Source of the DNA: Gammaproteobacteria bacterium
GTDB lineage: Bacteria > Pseudomonadota > Gammaproteobacteria > Burkholderiales > Gallionellaceae
Length of the DNA: 64,000 nt
Direction of reading: 5' to 3'
Assembly (NCBI GenBank): GCA_018814405.1
Contig: JAHIZO010000010.1
Location: 1-64,000 of the forward strand
The notes beneath the pieces are model-generated. The model was not told the DNA's origin. It saw nothing but the letters and a program-made list of their open reading frames with translations, and did not search any database. Below are positions 54,719 through 64,000 of this stretch, piece by piece. The position numbers and the translations under genes are program-made. Each line of letters begins with the position of its first letter. The first letter of the stretch is position 1.

Positions 54719-56549
54719 ACCGAGTGCGTACACCCTGCTGGCGATAACGCATGATCTAGTGGCAGCGGCTCTGGCATGGAGTTGCGCTTATCTGTTGCGT
54801 TTCAATTTCGACCTGCCGCCGAGCTTTCAGGAGGAGATGCTGGGTACCCTGCTCTGGGTCGCGCCGCTACAGTCGCTCATATTCTGGCGGATGGGCTTGT
54901 ATCGCGGCATCTGGCGCTATGCCAGCATGGCCGACCTGCGCCGCATCTTTCTCGCGGTGATGTTGGCCGCGATCATGATCCCGCTGGTGTTGTGGATGTT
55001 TCGTGTCGATGCGGTGGTGCCGCGTTCGGTACTGATCCTAGACCCTATCCTGTTGCTGCTGGCGATGGGCGGTGACCGCCTGCTCTATCGATTGTGGAAG
55101 GAGCGGGGCCTGCTCGGTGACTTCAGCCTGCGCGGCGAGCCAGTGTTGGTCCTTGGTGCCGGCGGTGCCGGGGTGAGTTTGTCCAAGGATCTGTTGCGCA
55201 GCCGGGAGTGGCACCAGGTCGGTTTCCTTGATGATGACCGCGACAAGCAGGGTTGCCTGCTCAATGGCATCAAGGTATTGGGCACGTTGGACAGCCTGCC
55301 CTATTGGTCGCAGCGGTTGGGTGTCAGTCAGGTCATCATCGCCATGCCATCGGCCTCGCATCAGGTGCGAAAGCGCGTGATCGACTTGGCTAACCGCAAT
55401 GCGATCAAGGCGCTCACGGTGCCTACGTTCGACGATCTGTTGAGCGGGCGTGTGTCGGTTTCGCAATTGCGTGCAGTCGAGCTGGACGACCTGCTCGGGC
55501 GCGATGCGGTGCATCTGGACACGGGCGGTCTGCAAGATCTGCTGGCGGGCAAGACGGTCATGGTGACTGGTGCAGGGGGCTCCATCGGTGCCGAACTGTG
55601 CCGCCAGATAGCGCGCTTCTCACCGGCCAAGCTGGTGCTGTATGAACTCGGTGAACTTGCTCTGTACAACATGGAACAAGAGCTTGGCGCGTCCTTTCCC
55701 GATCTTTCCATTGAGTATCTTGTCGGCGATGTGCGCGATGAGGCCAGGCTGGATCAAGTATTCGCCGAATACCACCCGAATGTTGTTTTTCATGCTGCAG
55801 CCTACAAGCACGTACCGCTGATGGAGTGCGGCAATGCATGGCAAGCAGTGCGTAACAATGTGTATGGGACATGGCAGGTGGCACGCTGTGCACAGAAATA
55901 TGGAGCAGGGACGTTTGTCCTGATCTCAACCGACAAGGCGGTCAATCCGACCAACGTGATGGGGGCGAGCAAGCGGTTGGCAGAAATCGTTTGTACGGGG
56001 CTTCAGCAAGAGGCCGGCACACGTTTCGTTACCGTGCGTTTTGGCAACGTGCTGGGCAGCAACGGCAGCGTGATCCCGAAATTCCGCGAACAGATCGCCA
56101 AGGGCGGTCCAGTCACAGTGACGCATCCTGACATCACGCGCTATTTCATGTCCATCCCCGAGGCCGCGCAACTGGTGATGCAGGCGGGCTGCATGGGCCA
56201 AGGGGGGGAGATATTCGTACTCGAGATGGGCGAACCGGTGAAGATCGTCGATCTGGCGAAGGATATGATCCGTCTGTCCGGATTGGATCCGGAAGAAGTG
56301 ATGATCGAATTCACCGGACTCCGGCCTGGAGAGAAGTTGTATGAGGAATTGCTGGCGGATAGCGAGCAGACATTGCCGACGCCGCATCCAAAATTGCGCA
56401 TCGCTAAAGCACGGCGAGTGTCTGATGGTGAGATGAGGACGATCGAGTCTTGGTCATCAGCCACCATAACGATGTCTGATGAACAGGTGCGGGAAGCAAT
56501 GAGACAATGGATGCCGGAATATAAGCCTAATCCCAATGGCTTTGCGTGA
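54711..56549 (+). CDS. WbpM/CapD-type nucleoside-diphosphate-sugar 4,6-dehydratase
   Basis: About 613 aa; starts at 54711 or 54696 cannot be separated. Four membrane segments lie in the first 140 residues (for example LLAITHDLVAAALAWSCAYLL, AVMLAAIMIPLVLWMF). A first Rossmann domain follows (PVLVLGAGGAGVSLSKDLL). The C-terminal catalytic domain starts near 280 with VMVTGAGGSIGAELCRQIARFSP and contains AAYKHVPLMECG, STDKAVNPTNVMGASKRLAEIV and VRFGNVLGSNGSVIPKF, including the Met-for-Tyr replacement and SDK/SMK-type residues of WbpM. It forms UDP-4-keto-QuiNAc from UDP-GlcNAc. Confidence 0.93.
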   Translation: MHRPSAYTLLAITHDLVAAALAWSCAYLLRFNFDLPPSFQEEMLGTLLWVAPLQSLIFWRMGLYRGIWRYASMADLRRIFLAVMLAAIMIPLVLWMFRVDAVVPRSVLILDPILLLLAMGGDRLLYRLWKERGLLGDFSLRGEPVLVLGAGGAGVSLSKDLLRSREWHQVGFLDDDRDKQGCLLNGIKVLGTLDSLPYWSQRLGVSQVIIAMPSASHQVRKRVIDLANRNAIKALTVPTFDDLLSGRVSVSQLRAVELDDLLGRDAVHLDTGGLQDLLAGKTVMVTGAGGSIGAELCRQIARFSPAKLVLYELGELALYNMEQELGASFPDLSIEYLVGDVRDEARLDQVFAEYHPNVVFHAAAYKHVPLMECGNAWQAVRNNVYGTWQVARCAQKYGAGTFVLISTDKAVNPTNVMGASKRLAEIVCTGLQQEAGTRFVTVRFGNVLGSNGSVIPKFREQIAKGGPVTVTHPDITRYFMSIPEAAQLVMQAGCMGQGGEIFVLEMGEPVKIVDLAKDMIRLSGLDPEEVMIEFTGLRPGEKLYEELLADSEQTLPTPHPKLRIAKARRVSDGEMRTIESWSSATITMSDEQVREAMRQWMPEYKPNPNGFA

Positions 56550-56618
56550 TGAGAGCAGTATTGCGAATTACTCTATCCTTGTTGCATCAAGGGTGGTCAA
56601 CAAACAGTTAGGAAAGTC

Positions 56619-57416
56619 ATGAATCAGGAGCAAACTGCAAGGCCAAAACTGTCCGTCTATATCATCGCCTACAACGAGGCGGACAAGATCGCCGACGCGG
56701 TGGATAGCGTGACGTGGGCTGATGAAGTACTGGTGTTAGATTCCAATAGCACCGATGACACCGTGCGCATCGCGAGCGAGCACGGCGCGACGGTGAAGCA
56801 ATTGCCGTTCAGCGGCTTCGGAAAGTTGCGCAATGATGCCATCGCCGCCTGTGCGCATGAGTGGGTGTTCAGTCTTGATGCGGATGAGCGTTGCACCCCG
56901 GCTGCGCGGGACGAGATCTTGCAGATACTGTGCGCGCCTCAGGCCGACGCTTATTACGTACCGCGCCGCAATTGGTTCATGGGGCGCTGGATCAAGCATT
57001 GCGGCTGGTATCCTGATTATCGTCAACCGCAATTGTTCAGACGTCAGGCACTGGTCTTTGACGAACAGGAAGAGGTGCATGAGTCGTTCGAGATCCACGG
57101 CAAACTTGCGTATCTGCGTTCCGCCATCATCCAAGTGCCTTTTCAGGATTTGGGGCAACTGGTACACAAGATCCAGCGCTACTCAACGCTTGGTGCCGTC
57201 AAGATGGAACGCAAGGGTAAGCACGCAACGATGGGGAAGGCGCTATCGCACGGGCTGTGGGCATTCTTTCGGATATATATCCTGAAACGCGGCTTCCTCG
57301 ATGGGTGGGCAGGTTTCATGCTGGCGCTTAGCAGCTTCGAATCCACTTTCTACCGCTATGCAAAAAGTGCCACCAGCCGCCTCAATTGGACAAAGCCTCC
57401 CGTCTTGCCCAAGTGA
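56619..57416 (+). CDS. GT2 transferase, WaaE/KdtX-like
   Basis: 265 aa. The opening LSVYIIAYNEADKIADAVDSVTWADEVLVLDSNSTDDTVRIA, then WVFSLDADERCTP and CGWYPDYRQPQLFRRQALVFDEQEEVHESFEI, matches LPS-core beta-1,4-glucosyltransferase-type (WaaE/KdtX) enzymes. It is preceded by a 69-nt gap and overlaps the next gene by TGATG. Confidence 0.85.
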   Translation: MNQEQTARPKLSVYIIAYNEADKIADAVDSVTWADEVLVLDSNSTDDTVRIASEHGATVKQLPFSGFGKLRNDAIAACAHEWVFSLDADERCTPAARDEILQILCAPQADAYYVPRRNWFMGRWIKHCGWYPDYRQPQLFRRQALVFDEQEEVHESFEIHGKLAYLRSAIIQVPFQDLGQLVHKIQRYSTLGAVKMERKGKHATMGKALSHGLWAFFRIYILKRGFLDGWAGFMLALSSFESTFYRYAKSATSRLNWTKPPVLPK

Positions 57417-58549
57417 TGGAAGGGAATGTCACGCAAGGCAGAGATGGTGGGGCGCATATGAGCAAGGACGAGTCATTCATGCAGCCGATCAACATCATCG
57501 AGCCGACACTGAGTTCTCAGGCCGGGCACTGTTACAGTTTTGTGAGCGCACTGATCAGCGCCAGCTCCGGGAATGCGCCAATACGACTCTGGGTCAATAA
57601 ATACGCACAGCTCGAGCTTCAGCCGGATCGTATCGAGATACAGCGATATTTCTATCGCTGGGCGCGCCGTTTCCAGGCCTACCGATTGTTCCGCAAGCTG
57701 TTGTCCGAGCCCGGCAAATTGTTCGTCTCGACGGCGTCGTATACCGATCTTCGCCTGTTCGATTGGGCAGCGCGCGAAACCGTTCCTCAAAACAAAGCGT
57801 ACTTCTACGTGCACTGGTTCCGGCCTAGCGAATCAAAGTTACAGCACCTCCGACGCATCGCCCAACGCCAGCCCAATCTGGTGATCTTCGGGCCGACTCC
57901 GACCGTGGTGGATGTGTTCAGGTCAGCGGGATTCGCTGCTGCGCGAGTCGTCCCTTATCCGATCTCGGCTCGCCAGTATTCAGTTGCAGTGCAGCCTTTC
58001 CAGCATCTGCTGTTCGCCGGGGCAGCGCGGCGAGACAAAGGGTTCGCGCGCATCGTGGACCTTGTCGAGTTGCTGAATGCGCAACAGGCTTCGATTCCTT
58101 TCACTGTACAGATATCCGCCGAGCACTTCGGCAAATATGATGTCGAAACGCTTGCCGACATCAAACGTCTACAGAGCATCCCCTATCCGCATCTGCGCCT
58201 TTTGACCGACACTTTGAGCGTGGAGCAATACGAGGCGTTGTTCCCCGGGGCGATTGCCATGCAGCTCTACGACGTGAACGATTTCTCGGATCGCGTCAGC
58301 GGCGTGACGCTGGATGCCTTCTCGGGCGGATGCCCGGTGTTGACCACCGGCGGAACCTGGATCGCCCGCATGGTGCAGCGCTTTGACGCCGGCCGGGCGG
58401 TCGAAATGGTCGAGTCGCCGCACTTGCTGGAAACGATCCATCTCATAATCGCGGAATACGGGCGGTATGCCGAAAATGCCTCCAAGGCCGGAATCATCCT
58501 GCAACAGGAGCACAGTGCGGGCGCGCTCCATGAGGCTTTGACGGCATGA
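57416..58549 (+). CDS. Putative glycosyltransferase
   Basis: About 377 aa from ATG 57416 (overlapping the previous TGA); ATG 57458 and ATG 57479 are other candidates. No strong motif identifies the family. It has a Rossmann-like second half (HLLFAGAARRDKGFARIVDLVELLN) and an ADTLSVEQYEALFPGAIAM-type region followed by GVTLDAFSGGCPVLTTGGTWIARMV, where a GT-B donor site would be. Flanked by GT2 and GT4 genes. Confidence 0.6.
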   Translation: MEGNVTQGRDGGAHMSKDESFMQPINIIEPTLSSQAGHCYSFVSALISASSGNAPIRLWVNKYAQLELQPDRIEIQRYFYRWARRFQAYRLFRKLLSEPGKLFVSTASYTDLRLFDWAARETVPQNKAYFYVHWFRPSESKLQHLRRIAQRQPNLVIFGPTPTVVDVFRSAGFAAARVVPYPISARQYSVAVQPFQHLLFAGAARRDKGFARIVDLVELLNAQQASIPFTVQISAEHFGKYDVETLADIKRLQSIPYPHLRLLTDTLSVEQYEALFPGAIAMQLYDVNDFSDRVSGVTLDAFSGGCPVLTTGGTWIARMVQRFDAGRAVEMVESPHLLETIHLIIAEYGRYAENASKAGIILQQEHSAGALHEALTA

Positions 58550-59601
58550 GCCAGCCGCTCCGCATTCTTCATGTGGTCCGCCGCTATGGCCCGGTCGGCG
58601 GCATGGAGCGCTACGTTTGGGAAGTGGTGCGCGAATTGGCAACACTGGGTCACCATGTTGAAGTGTTATGTGAACGCTGTCATGCGGAGCCGCCAGCTGG
58701 CATCGTGGTATACGAGCTGGGCGAGATCGCAAAACGACCACGCTGGCTCTCGCTGCTGCGCTTCGGTGCACGTGCAGAAAATTGGCTGAAAAAGAACCCG
58801 CGTCCCGGGTTTGTGATCCACAGCAATGAGCGTTTGGGCTTCCATCACATCACTACTTTTCATGGCCCGCCATTCGCCACAGTGCGCGATAAACCGTGGT
58901 GGAAAAAACTCTCGTTGCGCATTGCGATGCAGTTCTGGTTGGAGCGAAGGGAACTGGCAACGGCGCGTCATATCGTGCCGAACTCCATCCATATAAGGAA
59001 GCAGTTGGCGCACTACTACCCGGAATATGCGCACAAACTGGCAGCCCCGATCGTTCCCGGTGTCGCACCCATACAGGTGCGCGAGTGGCGGCCAGCACCC
59101 TCTGATGGGGGTGTCGTCGGTTTTGTGGGGGTGGAGTGGCAGCGCAAAGGTCTGCCCTTTGCAGCCGAGATAATTAAATTATTGCGCAGAGAACGTCCGC
59201 AAATTGAACTGTGGGTCGTCGGGCCCAAACCTGCAGAAGTCTCGCATCTGTTCGAGGGATGGCAAGGCGGTTACAAATTGCTCGGCTGGCGCGATGATGC
59301 AGAACATTTGCTCCAGATGGATGTATTGCTGCACCCGGCACGCGCAGAGCCGTTCGGTATGGTAATTTCCGAAGCGATGGCTGGTGGAGCACGCGTCGTG
59401 GTGTCGGACGTGTGCGGTGCAGTTTCGGAGATCAAGTCGGAGGCGGGTGCCGCCATGCCGCTCGGTGCACAAGCTGAAGTGTGGGCGAAGGCGATAGATG
59501 CGCAACTGTGCAAGACGCAATCTCCGCCGCCATATGCACATGCGTGGCGGGAGGTGGCGCAGGAATACGTGAATATCTACCGGCAGATAACTGATATTTG
59601 A
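58546..59601 (+). CDS. GT4-family glycosyltransferase
   Basis: 351 aa. Acceptor-loop opening RILHVVRRYGPVGGMERYVWEVVREL, then GFVGVEWQRKGLPFAAEIIKLLR, ELWVVGPKP and the donor-contact LLHPARAEPFGMVISEAMAGGARVVVSDVCGA. A standard retaining GT4. Overlaps the previous gene by ATGA. Specificity unknown. Confidence 0.85.
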   Translation: MSQPLRILHVVRRYGPVGGMERYVWEVVRELATLGHHVEVLCERCHAEPPAGIVVYELGEIAKRPRWLSLLRFGARAENWLKKNPRPGFVIHSNERLGFHHITTFHGPPFATVRDKPWWKKLSLRIAMQFWLERRELATARHIVPNSIHIRKQLAHYYPEYAHKLAAPIVPGVAPIQVREWRPAPSDGGVVGFVGVEWQRKGLPFAAEIIKLLRRERPQIELWVVGPKPAEVSHLFEGWQGGYKLLGWRDDAEHLLQMDVLLHPARAEPFGMVISEAMAGGARVVVSDVCGAVSEIKSEAGAAMPLGAQAEVWAKAIDAQLCKTQSPPPYAHAWREVAQEYVNIYRQITDI

Positions 59602-59635
59602 CCAACAGTTTCAACATGAAGGGCAAAGGCGAAAG

Positions 59636-60427
59636 ATGAAAGACGCATTCTGGTTAAGGAAGTTGAGGCAGCTGGGAAAGAAGTTCGGTTATCGGCTGAT
59701 AGATGGCGAGAGTCCGGAAGCGCTTTTTTCCGAACTGATGAAGTTCCGTGATGGGGGAGAATCGACGGCGAAGAGCAGGAAGCATGAATTCCTTGCCTAT
59801 GTATTGCGTAATATAAATCTTTCCAAAGCACAGCTGTGTCAGGACTTGTTTGCGCTGTTCATGACCGGAGACAAGCGCGAGGGGTACTTCGTGGAATTCG
59901 GCGCAACAAACGGAATCTTGCTAAGCAACACCTACCTGCTTGAGACGGCGTATGGATGGAACGGCATTCTGGCAGAGCCTGCCAAGAGTTGGCATGAAGC
60001 ACTGCACAAGAACAGGCGCTGCGCTATCGATGAGCGGTGTGTCTGGAAAAGAAGCGGGGAGCAGTTGGAGTTCAACGAGGTTCATGAAGGCGAGCTTTCT
60101 ACCATAGCGGAATTCTCGGAATCCGATGGGCACGAGCAATCGCGCAAAAACGGGATGCGCTACATGGTTGAAACGATCACTTTGAATGAACTGCTACGGT
60201 CCCATGGGGCGCCCGGAGTGATCGACTATATGTCCGTGGATACCGAGGGTTCGGAATTGGAGATCCTCAGTCATTTTGATTTTTCGCAGCACGATATCCG
60301 GATCATCAGCGTCGAGCATAATTTCACACCGGAGCGCGAGAGGCTATACGCACTCTTGAAGTCCAAAGGATATGCCAGAGTCTTTGAAAAGTTCTCCCAA
60401 TGGGATGATTGGTATGTAAAGGAATGA
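59636..60427 (+). CDS. FkbM-family methyltransferase
   Basis: 263 aa. Typical FkbM features: SKAQLCQDLFALFMTGDKREGYFVEFGATNGILLSNTYLLE, WNGILAEPAKSWHEAL, and ELLRSHGAPGVIDYMSVDTEGSELEILSHFDF, ending with the EHN motif in VEHNF. It probably O-methylates a sugar. Overlaps the next GT2 by 4 nt. Confidence 0.88.
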   Translation: MKDAFWLRKLRQLGKKFGYRLIDGESPEALFSELMKFRDGGESTAKSRKHEFLAYVLRNINLSKAQLCQDLFALFMTGDKREGYFVEFGATNGILLSNTYLLETAYGWNGILAEPAKSWHEALHKNRRCAIDERCVWKRSGEQLEFNEVHEGELSTIAEFSESDGHEQSRKNGMRYMVETITLNELLRSHGAPGVIDYMSVDTEGSELEILSHFDFSQHDIRIISVEHNFTPERERLYALLKSKGYARVFEKFSQWDDWYVKE

Positions 60428-61332
60428 GTGCGCTAAGTCTATTTGTCCTCAGCCATGATCGCCCCGACTTTCTGCGGCAAACGTTGCATTCGATCCAGAA
60501 TCAACAAGACGGGGATTATGAGCTGATCGTTTCGGACAATTCCAGCAACGATGAGGTGGAGCAGATGATGCGGGCCGAATTCCCGCAAGTGGAATACCGG
60601 CGCAGACAGCCGATGTTGTTCCACATCGCACACTTCAACCGTTGCATCGAAGAGGCTCAGGGAAATTACTTCTGCCTGTTCCATGATGATGACCTGATGC
60701 ACCCGGAATTCGTCGGACATATGAAGGCGGCTATGGATGCCGATCACCGGCTGGTCGCCTGTGGCTGCAATGCGCTGATTGAAACCATGGGCCGGATAGA
60801 ACCGCGCACTTCGTTTCGCGCCCTCGGCAAGCTGGAACATATAGGGTCGGCCCGCGATCTGGCCAGTCGATATTTCGCGCGTGCGCAGTCAGGCTTTGCA
60901 CCTTTCCCTTGCTATGTATATCGACGCAGCGCCGTGGGGGAGTTGCGTCTGGATGTGGAGGGCGGCAAGTACACCGATGTTGCATGGTTATTGCGGTTGG
61001 CGATGAAAGGGCCGATGGCCTGGGTCAACGAGCCGTTGTTGACCTACCGTATCCATGGCGGCAACGATGGCAAGGTGGAGTCGCCGCGCGACCGTCTGCG
61101 CTTCATGGCTTTTCTCAAGCGCTATCCCGAACAATTCGGCAAGGCGCTGTTGGCAGACTACCGCTGTTCGTTCATCTATAAGCCGCTGGTCAAGAACGAG
61201 GCTGCGACGCCGGCGCGGCGCGCAGCAGCGCGACGTTTCCTGAGGTGCCATGGCTGGTCGCGGTATGCGGATCCTGTTTTGTACCGCTCGCTGGCGAAGC
61301 GTTTCTTTATCAAGAGGCTGGTCGAGAAATGA
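60424..61332 (+). CDS. GT2-family glycosyltransferase
   Basis: 302 aa from ATG 60424. GT-A opening LSLFVLSHDRPDFLRQTLHSIQNQQDGDYELIVSDNSSND, with NYFCLFHDDDLMHPEF as the DxD region. GGKYTDVAWLLRLAMKGPMAWVNEPLLTYRIHGGN is the conserved C-terminal acceptor-side pattern. ATGA overlaps both upstream and downstream. Confidence 0.88.
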   Translation: MSALSLFVLSHDRPDFLRQTLHSIQNQQDGDYELIVSDNSSNDEVEQMMRAEFPQVEYRRRQPMLFHIAHFNRCIEEAQGNYFCLFHDDDLMHPEFVGHMKAAMDADHRLVACGCNALIETMGRIEPRTSFRALGKLEHIGSARDLASRYFARAQSGFAPFPCYVYRRSAVGELRLDVEGGKYTDVAWLLRLAMKGPMAWVNEPLLTYRIHGGNDGKVESPRDRLRFMAFLKRYPEQFGKALLADYRCSFIYKPLVKNEAATPARRAAARRFLRCHGWSRYADPVLYRSLAKRFFIKRLVEK

Positions 61333-62366
61333 TCTACGCGAATGTGCATGCGGCGGGCCATGCTAACAATTCCATGTTCGCCGAGGAAGATGCGGTACAT
61401 CGTTTCAATCCGACCTACACGCCGCGATTATTGCGTGCAGCCTTTCACGAGCACGGTATCGAACTGAACACGCCGGATATCAATCAGGGGCGTGATATCG
61501 TTTTCGACCTGTTCTTTGAAGGGCACGAATTCGCCGACGACGGCACCCCGAAATACCTTATCGCGCAAGAGAATCCGTACATCAATCACCTGAACGCGAA
61601 TCGGGAATATTGCTTGCGATTTCGCAAGGTGTTCGCTTGGGACAAACGTTTGCATGATCTGCCCAATGTGGTGCCGATAATGGTGCCGAACAGGCTGGTT
61701 TTCGACTCATTCCCGACTTTCGCGGAGCGAGATATATTCAGTTGCCTGATCAACGCCAACAAGGCCTTCCGCGAGCCGTTGCCCAACGATCTGTACCAAG
61801 AGCGCATCAAGACCATACGCTGGTATGAGCGCCACGCACCGCAGTATTTTGAGCTGTACGGACTGGGGTGGCAGAAGCCGGCACCTGCCTTCACGCCATG
61901 GAGCAAGCTTAAGAGGAGTGCCAGCAGCCTGCGTACCAAGGCATTCGGTCACAAGCCCTTCCCAAGCTGGCGCGGTGAAGTACAGGACAAGGCAGCAGTG
62001 ATGCGGCGTAGCAAGTTCGCATACTGTTTTGAGAACACTCTAGGGCCGGATAACTACATCACGGAAAAGATATTCGATAGTTTCCTGAGCGGGTGTGTGC
62101 CAGTGTACTGGGGTGCTGAGAACGTGCTGGAGCACATCCCGGAAGATTGCTTCATAGATCGCAGGGACTTTGAAGGCACAGCGGGAGTTCACCATCACTT
62201 GCTGCAGATCGGGTCTGAGCGGTATGCAAGTTATCAAAAGGCGATCACGAACTATTTGCACAGTGACCAGGCACAACGATTCAGCGCCGGCCAGTTCGTG
62301 TCGCGTATCGCAGAACATATAATGCAGGACTTGAAACAGCATCCTGACTACGAGACGGACCAATGA
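61329..62366 (+). CDS. GT10-type (alpha-1,3/4-fucosyltransferase family) protein
   Basis: 345 aa from ATG 61329. The donor site FAYCFENTLGPDNYITEKIFDSFLSGCVPVYWG (about 229-262) is the GT10 fucosyltransferase signature. The N-terminal part holds no recognisable domain but fits a GT-B fold. GDP-L-fucose would come from gmd/fcl at 22.8-24.9 kb. Some GT10 relatives transfer other GDP sugars, so perosamine is a less likely alternative. Confidence 0.8.
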   Translation: MIYANVHAAGHANNSMFAEEDAVHRFNPTYTPRLLRAAFHEHGIELNTPDINQGRDIVFDLFFEGHEFADDGTPKYLIAQENPYINHLNANREYCLRFRKVFAWDKRLHDLPNVVPIMVPNRLVFDSFPTFAERDIFSCLINANKAFREPLPNDLYQERIKTIRWYERHAPQYFELYGLGWQKPAPAFTPWSKLKRSASSLRTKAFGHKPFPSWRGEVQDKAAVMRRSKFAYCFENTLGPDNYITEKIFDSFLSGCVPVYWGAENVLEHIPEDCFIDRRDFEGTAGVHHHLLQIGSERYASYQKAITNYLHSDQAQRFSAGQFVSRIAEHIMQDLKQHPDYETDQ

Positions 62367-63235
62367 GCGACATCGTCATCTTTTGCAAAAGCTACCACCG
62401 TGACCTTGAGCGCGCAGTGGTCATGGCGGAGAGTGTGCGTCGCTACAACCGGGAAGGATTGCCGCTATATATCTCGGTGCCGCAGTGCGACCTTAATTTG
62501 TTTCAGCGACGCATCGGCACGCAGGGAATCAACTGGCTGTGTGACGAAGACGTCATCCGCGCTAATCCCTCTCTTGATATGCAGGCCTATCTTGCCTTGC
62601 CGGGACACATTTCCCAGCAGGTGGTGAAGGCGGAGTTCTGGCGCGTCAATCCCGCGCCCAATAGTGTTTGTATCGATTCGGACTCGCGTTTCATCCGTGA
62701 TTTCTTTGCCAGCGATTTCCTGGCACCTGACGGCACGCCATACACCATATTGCATGAGGGAAAGCCCTTCATCGAATTTTGCCTGACGCACGGCATACGC
62801 GAGACGGAACGGCATTTCGAGGCCTTGTGTGAAGATATGCGCAAGGTGTTCGGGCGGGTAGGTCCCTCCTACGCATTCAATCCCTTTCCGGTGATCTGGA
62901 GTCGCAAGGTGTGGCAGGATTTGCAGGTGCAGCTGGAAGAAGAGGGCAGCGATATCATGCGCGCCATCGTCGCCCACCCCTATGAGTCTTCCTGGTATGG
63001 CGAGGCGCTACTGAAACATCGTTCTATACCACTGCTGCCAAAAGAGCCGATCTTCAAAGCGTATCTGTACTTCGAGGAATACGAGCGCGACAAGCGCGAC
63101 GGTATGACAGAGGAGATGCTCGCGCGCTTCTATCTGGGCGTGGTCTACCAGTCGAACTGGTATCCTCACCGCCTGAAGTTTCTGAAACGTATTGCCTATA
63201 AGTTGAAGCGGCGTATGCAACGCTATCGCAACTGA
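62363..63235 (+). CDS. Glycosyltransferase-like protein (DUF6492-type)
   Basis: 290 aa. The opening [26 protein letters not shown] and the acidic [11 protein letters not shown] (Asp105, Asp107) suggest a GT-A fold with a DxD-like metal site, as in the unclassified DUF6492 proteins. The C-terminus is basic ([16 protein letters not shown]). It overlaps the GT10 gene by ATGA and precedes the cytidylyltransferase by 20 nt. Confidence 0.6.
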   Translation: MSDIVIFCKSYHRDLERAVVMAESVRRYNREGLPLYISVPQCDLNLFQRRIGTQGINWLCDEDVIRANPSLDMQAYLALPGHISQQVVKAEFWRVNPAPNSVCIDSDSRFIRDFFASDFLAPDGTPYTILHEGKPFIEFCLTHGIRETERHFEALCEDMRKVFGRVGPSYAFNPFPVIWSRKVWQDLQVQLEEEGSDIMRAIVAHPYESSWYGEALLKHRSIPLLPKEPIFKAYLYFEEYERDKRDGMTEEMLARFYLGVVYQSNWYPHRLKFLKRIAYKLKRRMQRYRN

Positions 63236-63255
63236 CAAGTACACAGAGGTATCCA

Positions 63256-64000
63256 ATGAAAGCAGTCATTCTTGCAGGGGGTCTAGGCACACGCATCAGC
63301 GAAGAGACTTCGCTGCGCCCCAAGCCCATGGTGGAGATCGGCGGCAAGCCGGTGCTGTGGCATATCATGAAGATGTATTCGGCCCATGGCATCAACGAGT
63401 TCGTCGTTTGTTGCGGCTACAAGGGCTATCTGATCAAGGAGTATTTCGCCAATTACTTCCTGCATACATCCGATGTCACCTTCGATATGCAGCACAATCA
63501 GATGGAGGTGCACCAGCGCTTTGCCGAGCCGTGGAAAGTGACGCTGGTCGATACCGGCGAGAACACCATGACCGGTGGGCGGTTGAAGCGGGTGCGCGAC
63601 CACCTTGGCGAAGAAGATTTCTGTTTTACCTACGGTGATGGCGTGAGCGACGTGGACATCACGGAATCACTTTCCTTCCACCGCCGCCATGGCCGGTTGG
63701 CGACGCTGACGGGTGTACAGCCGCCGGGACGCTTTGGCGTGCTCAACATCACGGGTGATCATGTGACGAGCTTCGAGGAGAAGCCGCACGGCGATGGAGG
63801 CTGGGTGAATGGCGGATTCTTTGTGTTATCCCCCAAGGTGATCGACCTGATCGAGAACGATACGACTGTCTGGGAGCGCGGCCCGATGGAGCAGCTGGCA
63901 CGGGAAGATCAGCTCTCGGCCTACCTGCACCATGGATTCTGGCAGCCCATGGATACGTTGCGTGACAAGAACCATCTCGAAGAGCTGTGGCAATCCGGCA
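63256..64000 (+). CDS. rfbF: Glucose-1-phosphate cytidylyltransferase, 3'-truncated by window edge
   Basis: Open from ATG 63256 (AGAGGT upstream) to the window end; 248 codons are present, nearly the full length of about 257. The nucleotidyltransferase loop is [27 protein letters not shown] (6-32). Further RfbF/DdhA hallmarks are [40 protein letters not shown] and [17 protein letters not shown]. It makes CDP-glucose, first step to CDP-linked 3,6-dideoxyhexoses. The remaining genes of that route should lie just beyond the window. Confidence 0.93.
   Translation, partial: MKAVILAGGLGTRISEETSLRPKPMVEIGGKPVLWHIMKMYSAHGINEFVVCCGYKGYLIKEYFANYFLHTSDVTFDMQHNQMEVHQRFAEPWKVTLVDTGENTMTGGRLKRVRDHLGEEDFCFTYGDGVSDVDITESLSFHRRHGRLATLTGVQPPGRFGVLNITGDHVTSFEEKPHGDGGWVNGGFFVLSPKVIDLIENDTTVWERGPMEQLAREDQLSAYLHHGFWQPMDTLRDKNHLEELWQSG

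Overview
The window looks like a chromosomal segment of a Gram-negative betaproteobacterium. LPS genes (a Kdo transferase and a GT9 heptosyltransferase) sit beside group-2 capsule genes (kpsC, kpsS), a Wzm/Wzt exporter and a MarR-type EPS-associated regulator. That gene mix and the protein style suggest the Nitrosomonadales/Gallionellaceae neighbourhood; this placement is inference from gene content, with no marker gene present. Nearly the whole window is one surface-polysaccharide super-locus. Almost every gene is on the + strand, and many start codons overlap the preceding stop (ATGA or TGATG), so translational coupling is extensive. No tRNA, rRNA, CRISPR array or complete insertion sequence was seen.

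Layout. 1-3.0 kb: a truncated arm-less HU-like gene, a double sulfotransferase, a methyltransferase and a second arm-less HU-like gene. 3.1-7.9 kb: an acyl-carrier cassette (ACP, FkbH, LPLAT-like acyltransferase, methyltransferase, VOC protein) that probably builds and transfers a small modified glyceryl-type acyl group. 7.9-8.4 kb: a gene-poor gap with a candidate promoter and a 31-codon upstream ORF. 8.4-11.6 kb: two glycosyltransferases. 11.8-16.7 kb: cysC and cysQ (PAPS supply and PAP removal), then kpsC and kpsS (poly-Kdo capsule linker). 16.8-19.5 kb, minus strand: a GT9 heptosyltransferase and waaA, separated by a 367-bp GIY-YIG element bounded by perfect 29-bp inverted repeats. 19.6-24.9 kb: an EPS-type wHTH regulator with a 27-nt palindrome overlapping its promoter start region, then manC, manB, gmd and fcl (GDP-mannose to GDP-L-fucose). 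24.9-27.0 kb: Wzm/Wzt with a C-terminal glycan-recognition-type extension on Wzt.

27.1-32.7 kb: a pseudaminic acid pathway (pseB, pseC, pseF, pseG, formyltransferase-like, pseI). 32.7-39.1 kb: a second sugar-modification block (Gfo/Idh/MocA oxidoreductase, aminotransferase, GNAT, GT-B-like protein, PseA/WbpG-type N-acetyl sugar amidotransferase, amidase-signature protein). The amidase stands where a HisH-type glutaminase would be expected, and I consider this the most novel-looking arrangement. 39.1-50.6 kb: a capsule-type GT, a kinase-like/methyltransferase fusion, a second Gmd, a perosamine synthase, a second sulfotransferase-type protein, a cupin, a methyltransferase and four glycosyltransferases. 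50.7-56.5 kb: SDR, GT4, SDR, WecA/WbpL-type initiating transferase and WbpM-type dehydratase. 56.6-63.2 kb: a run of transferases including a GT10-type (fucosyltransferase family) protein, ending in a truncated glucose-1-phosphate cytidylyltransferase that opens a CDP-sugar pathway.

Together these predict one or more complex, acidic, probably sulfated and O-/N-acylated glycans containing fucose, perosamine and a pseudaminic-type nonulosonate. Export would use an ABC transporter, with a Kps-type poly-Kdo lipid anchor and/or a polyprenol-linked route begun by the WbpL-like enzyme. The region from about 27 to 44 kb is visibly more AT-rich than the kps, man and late regions, which suggests assembly from modules of different origin.
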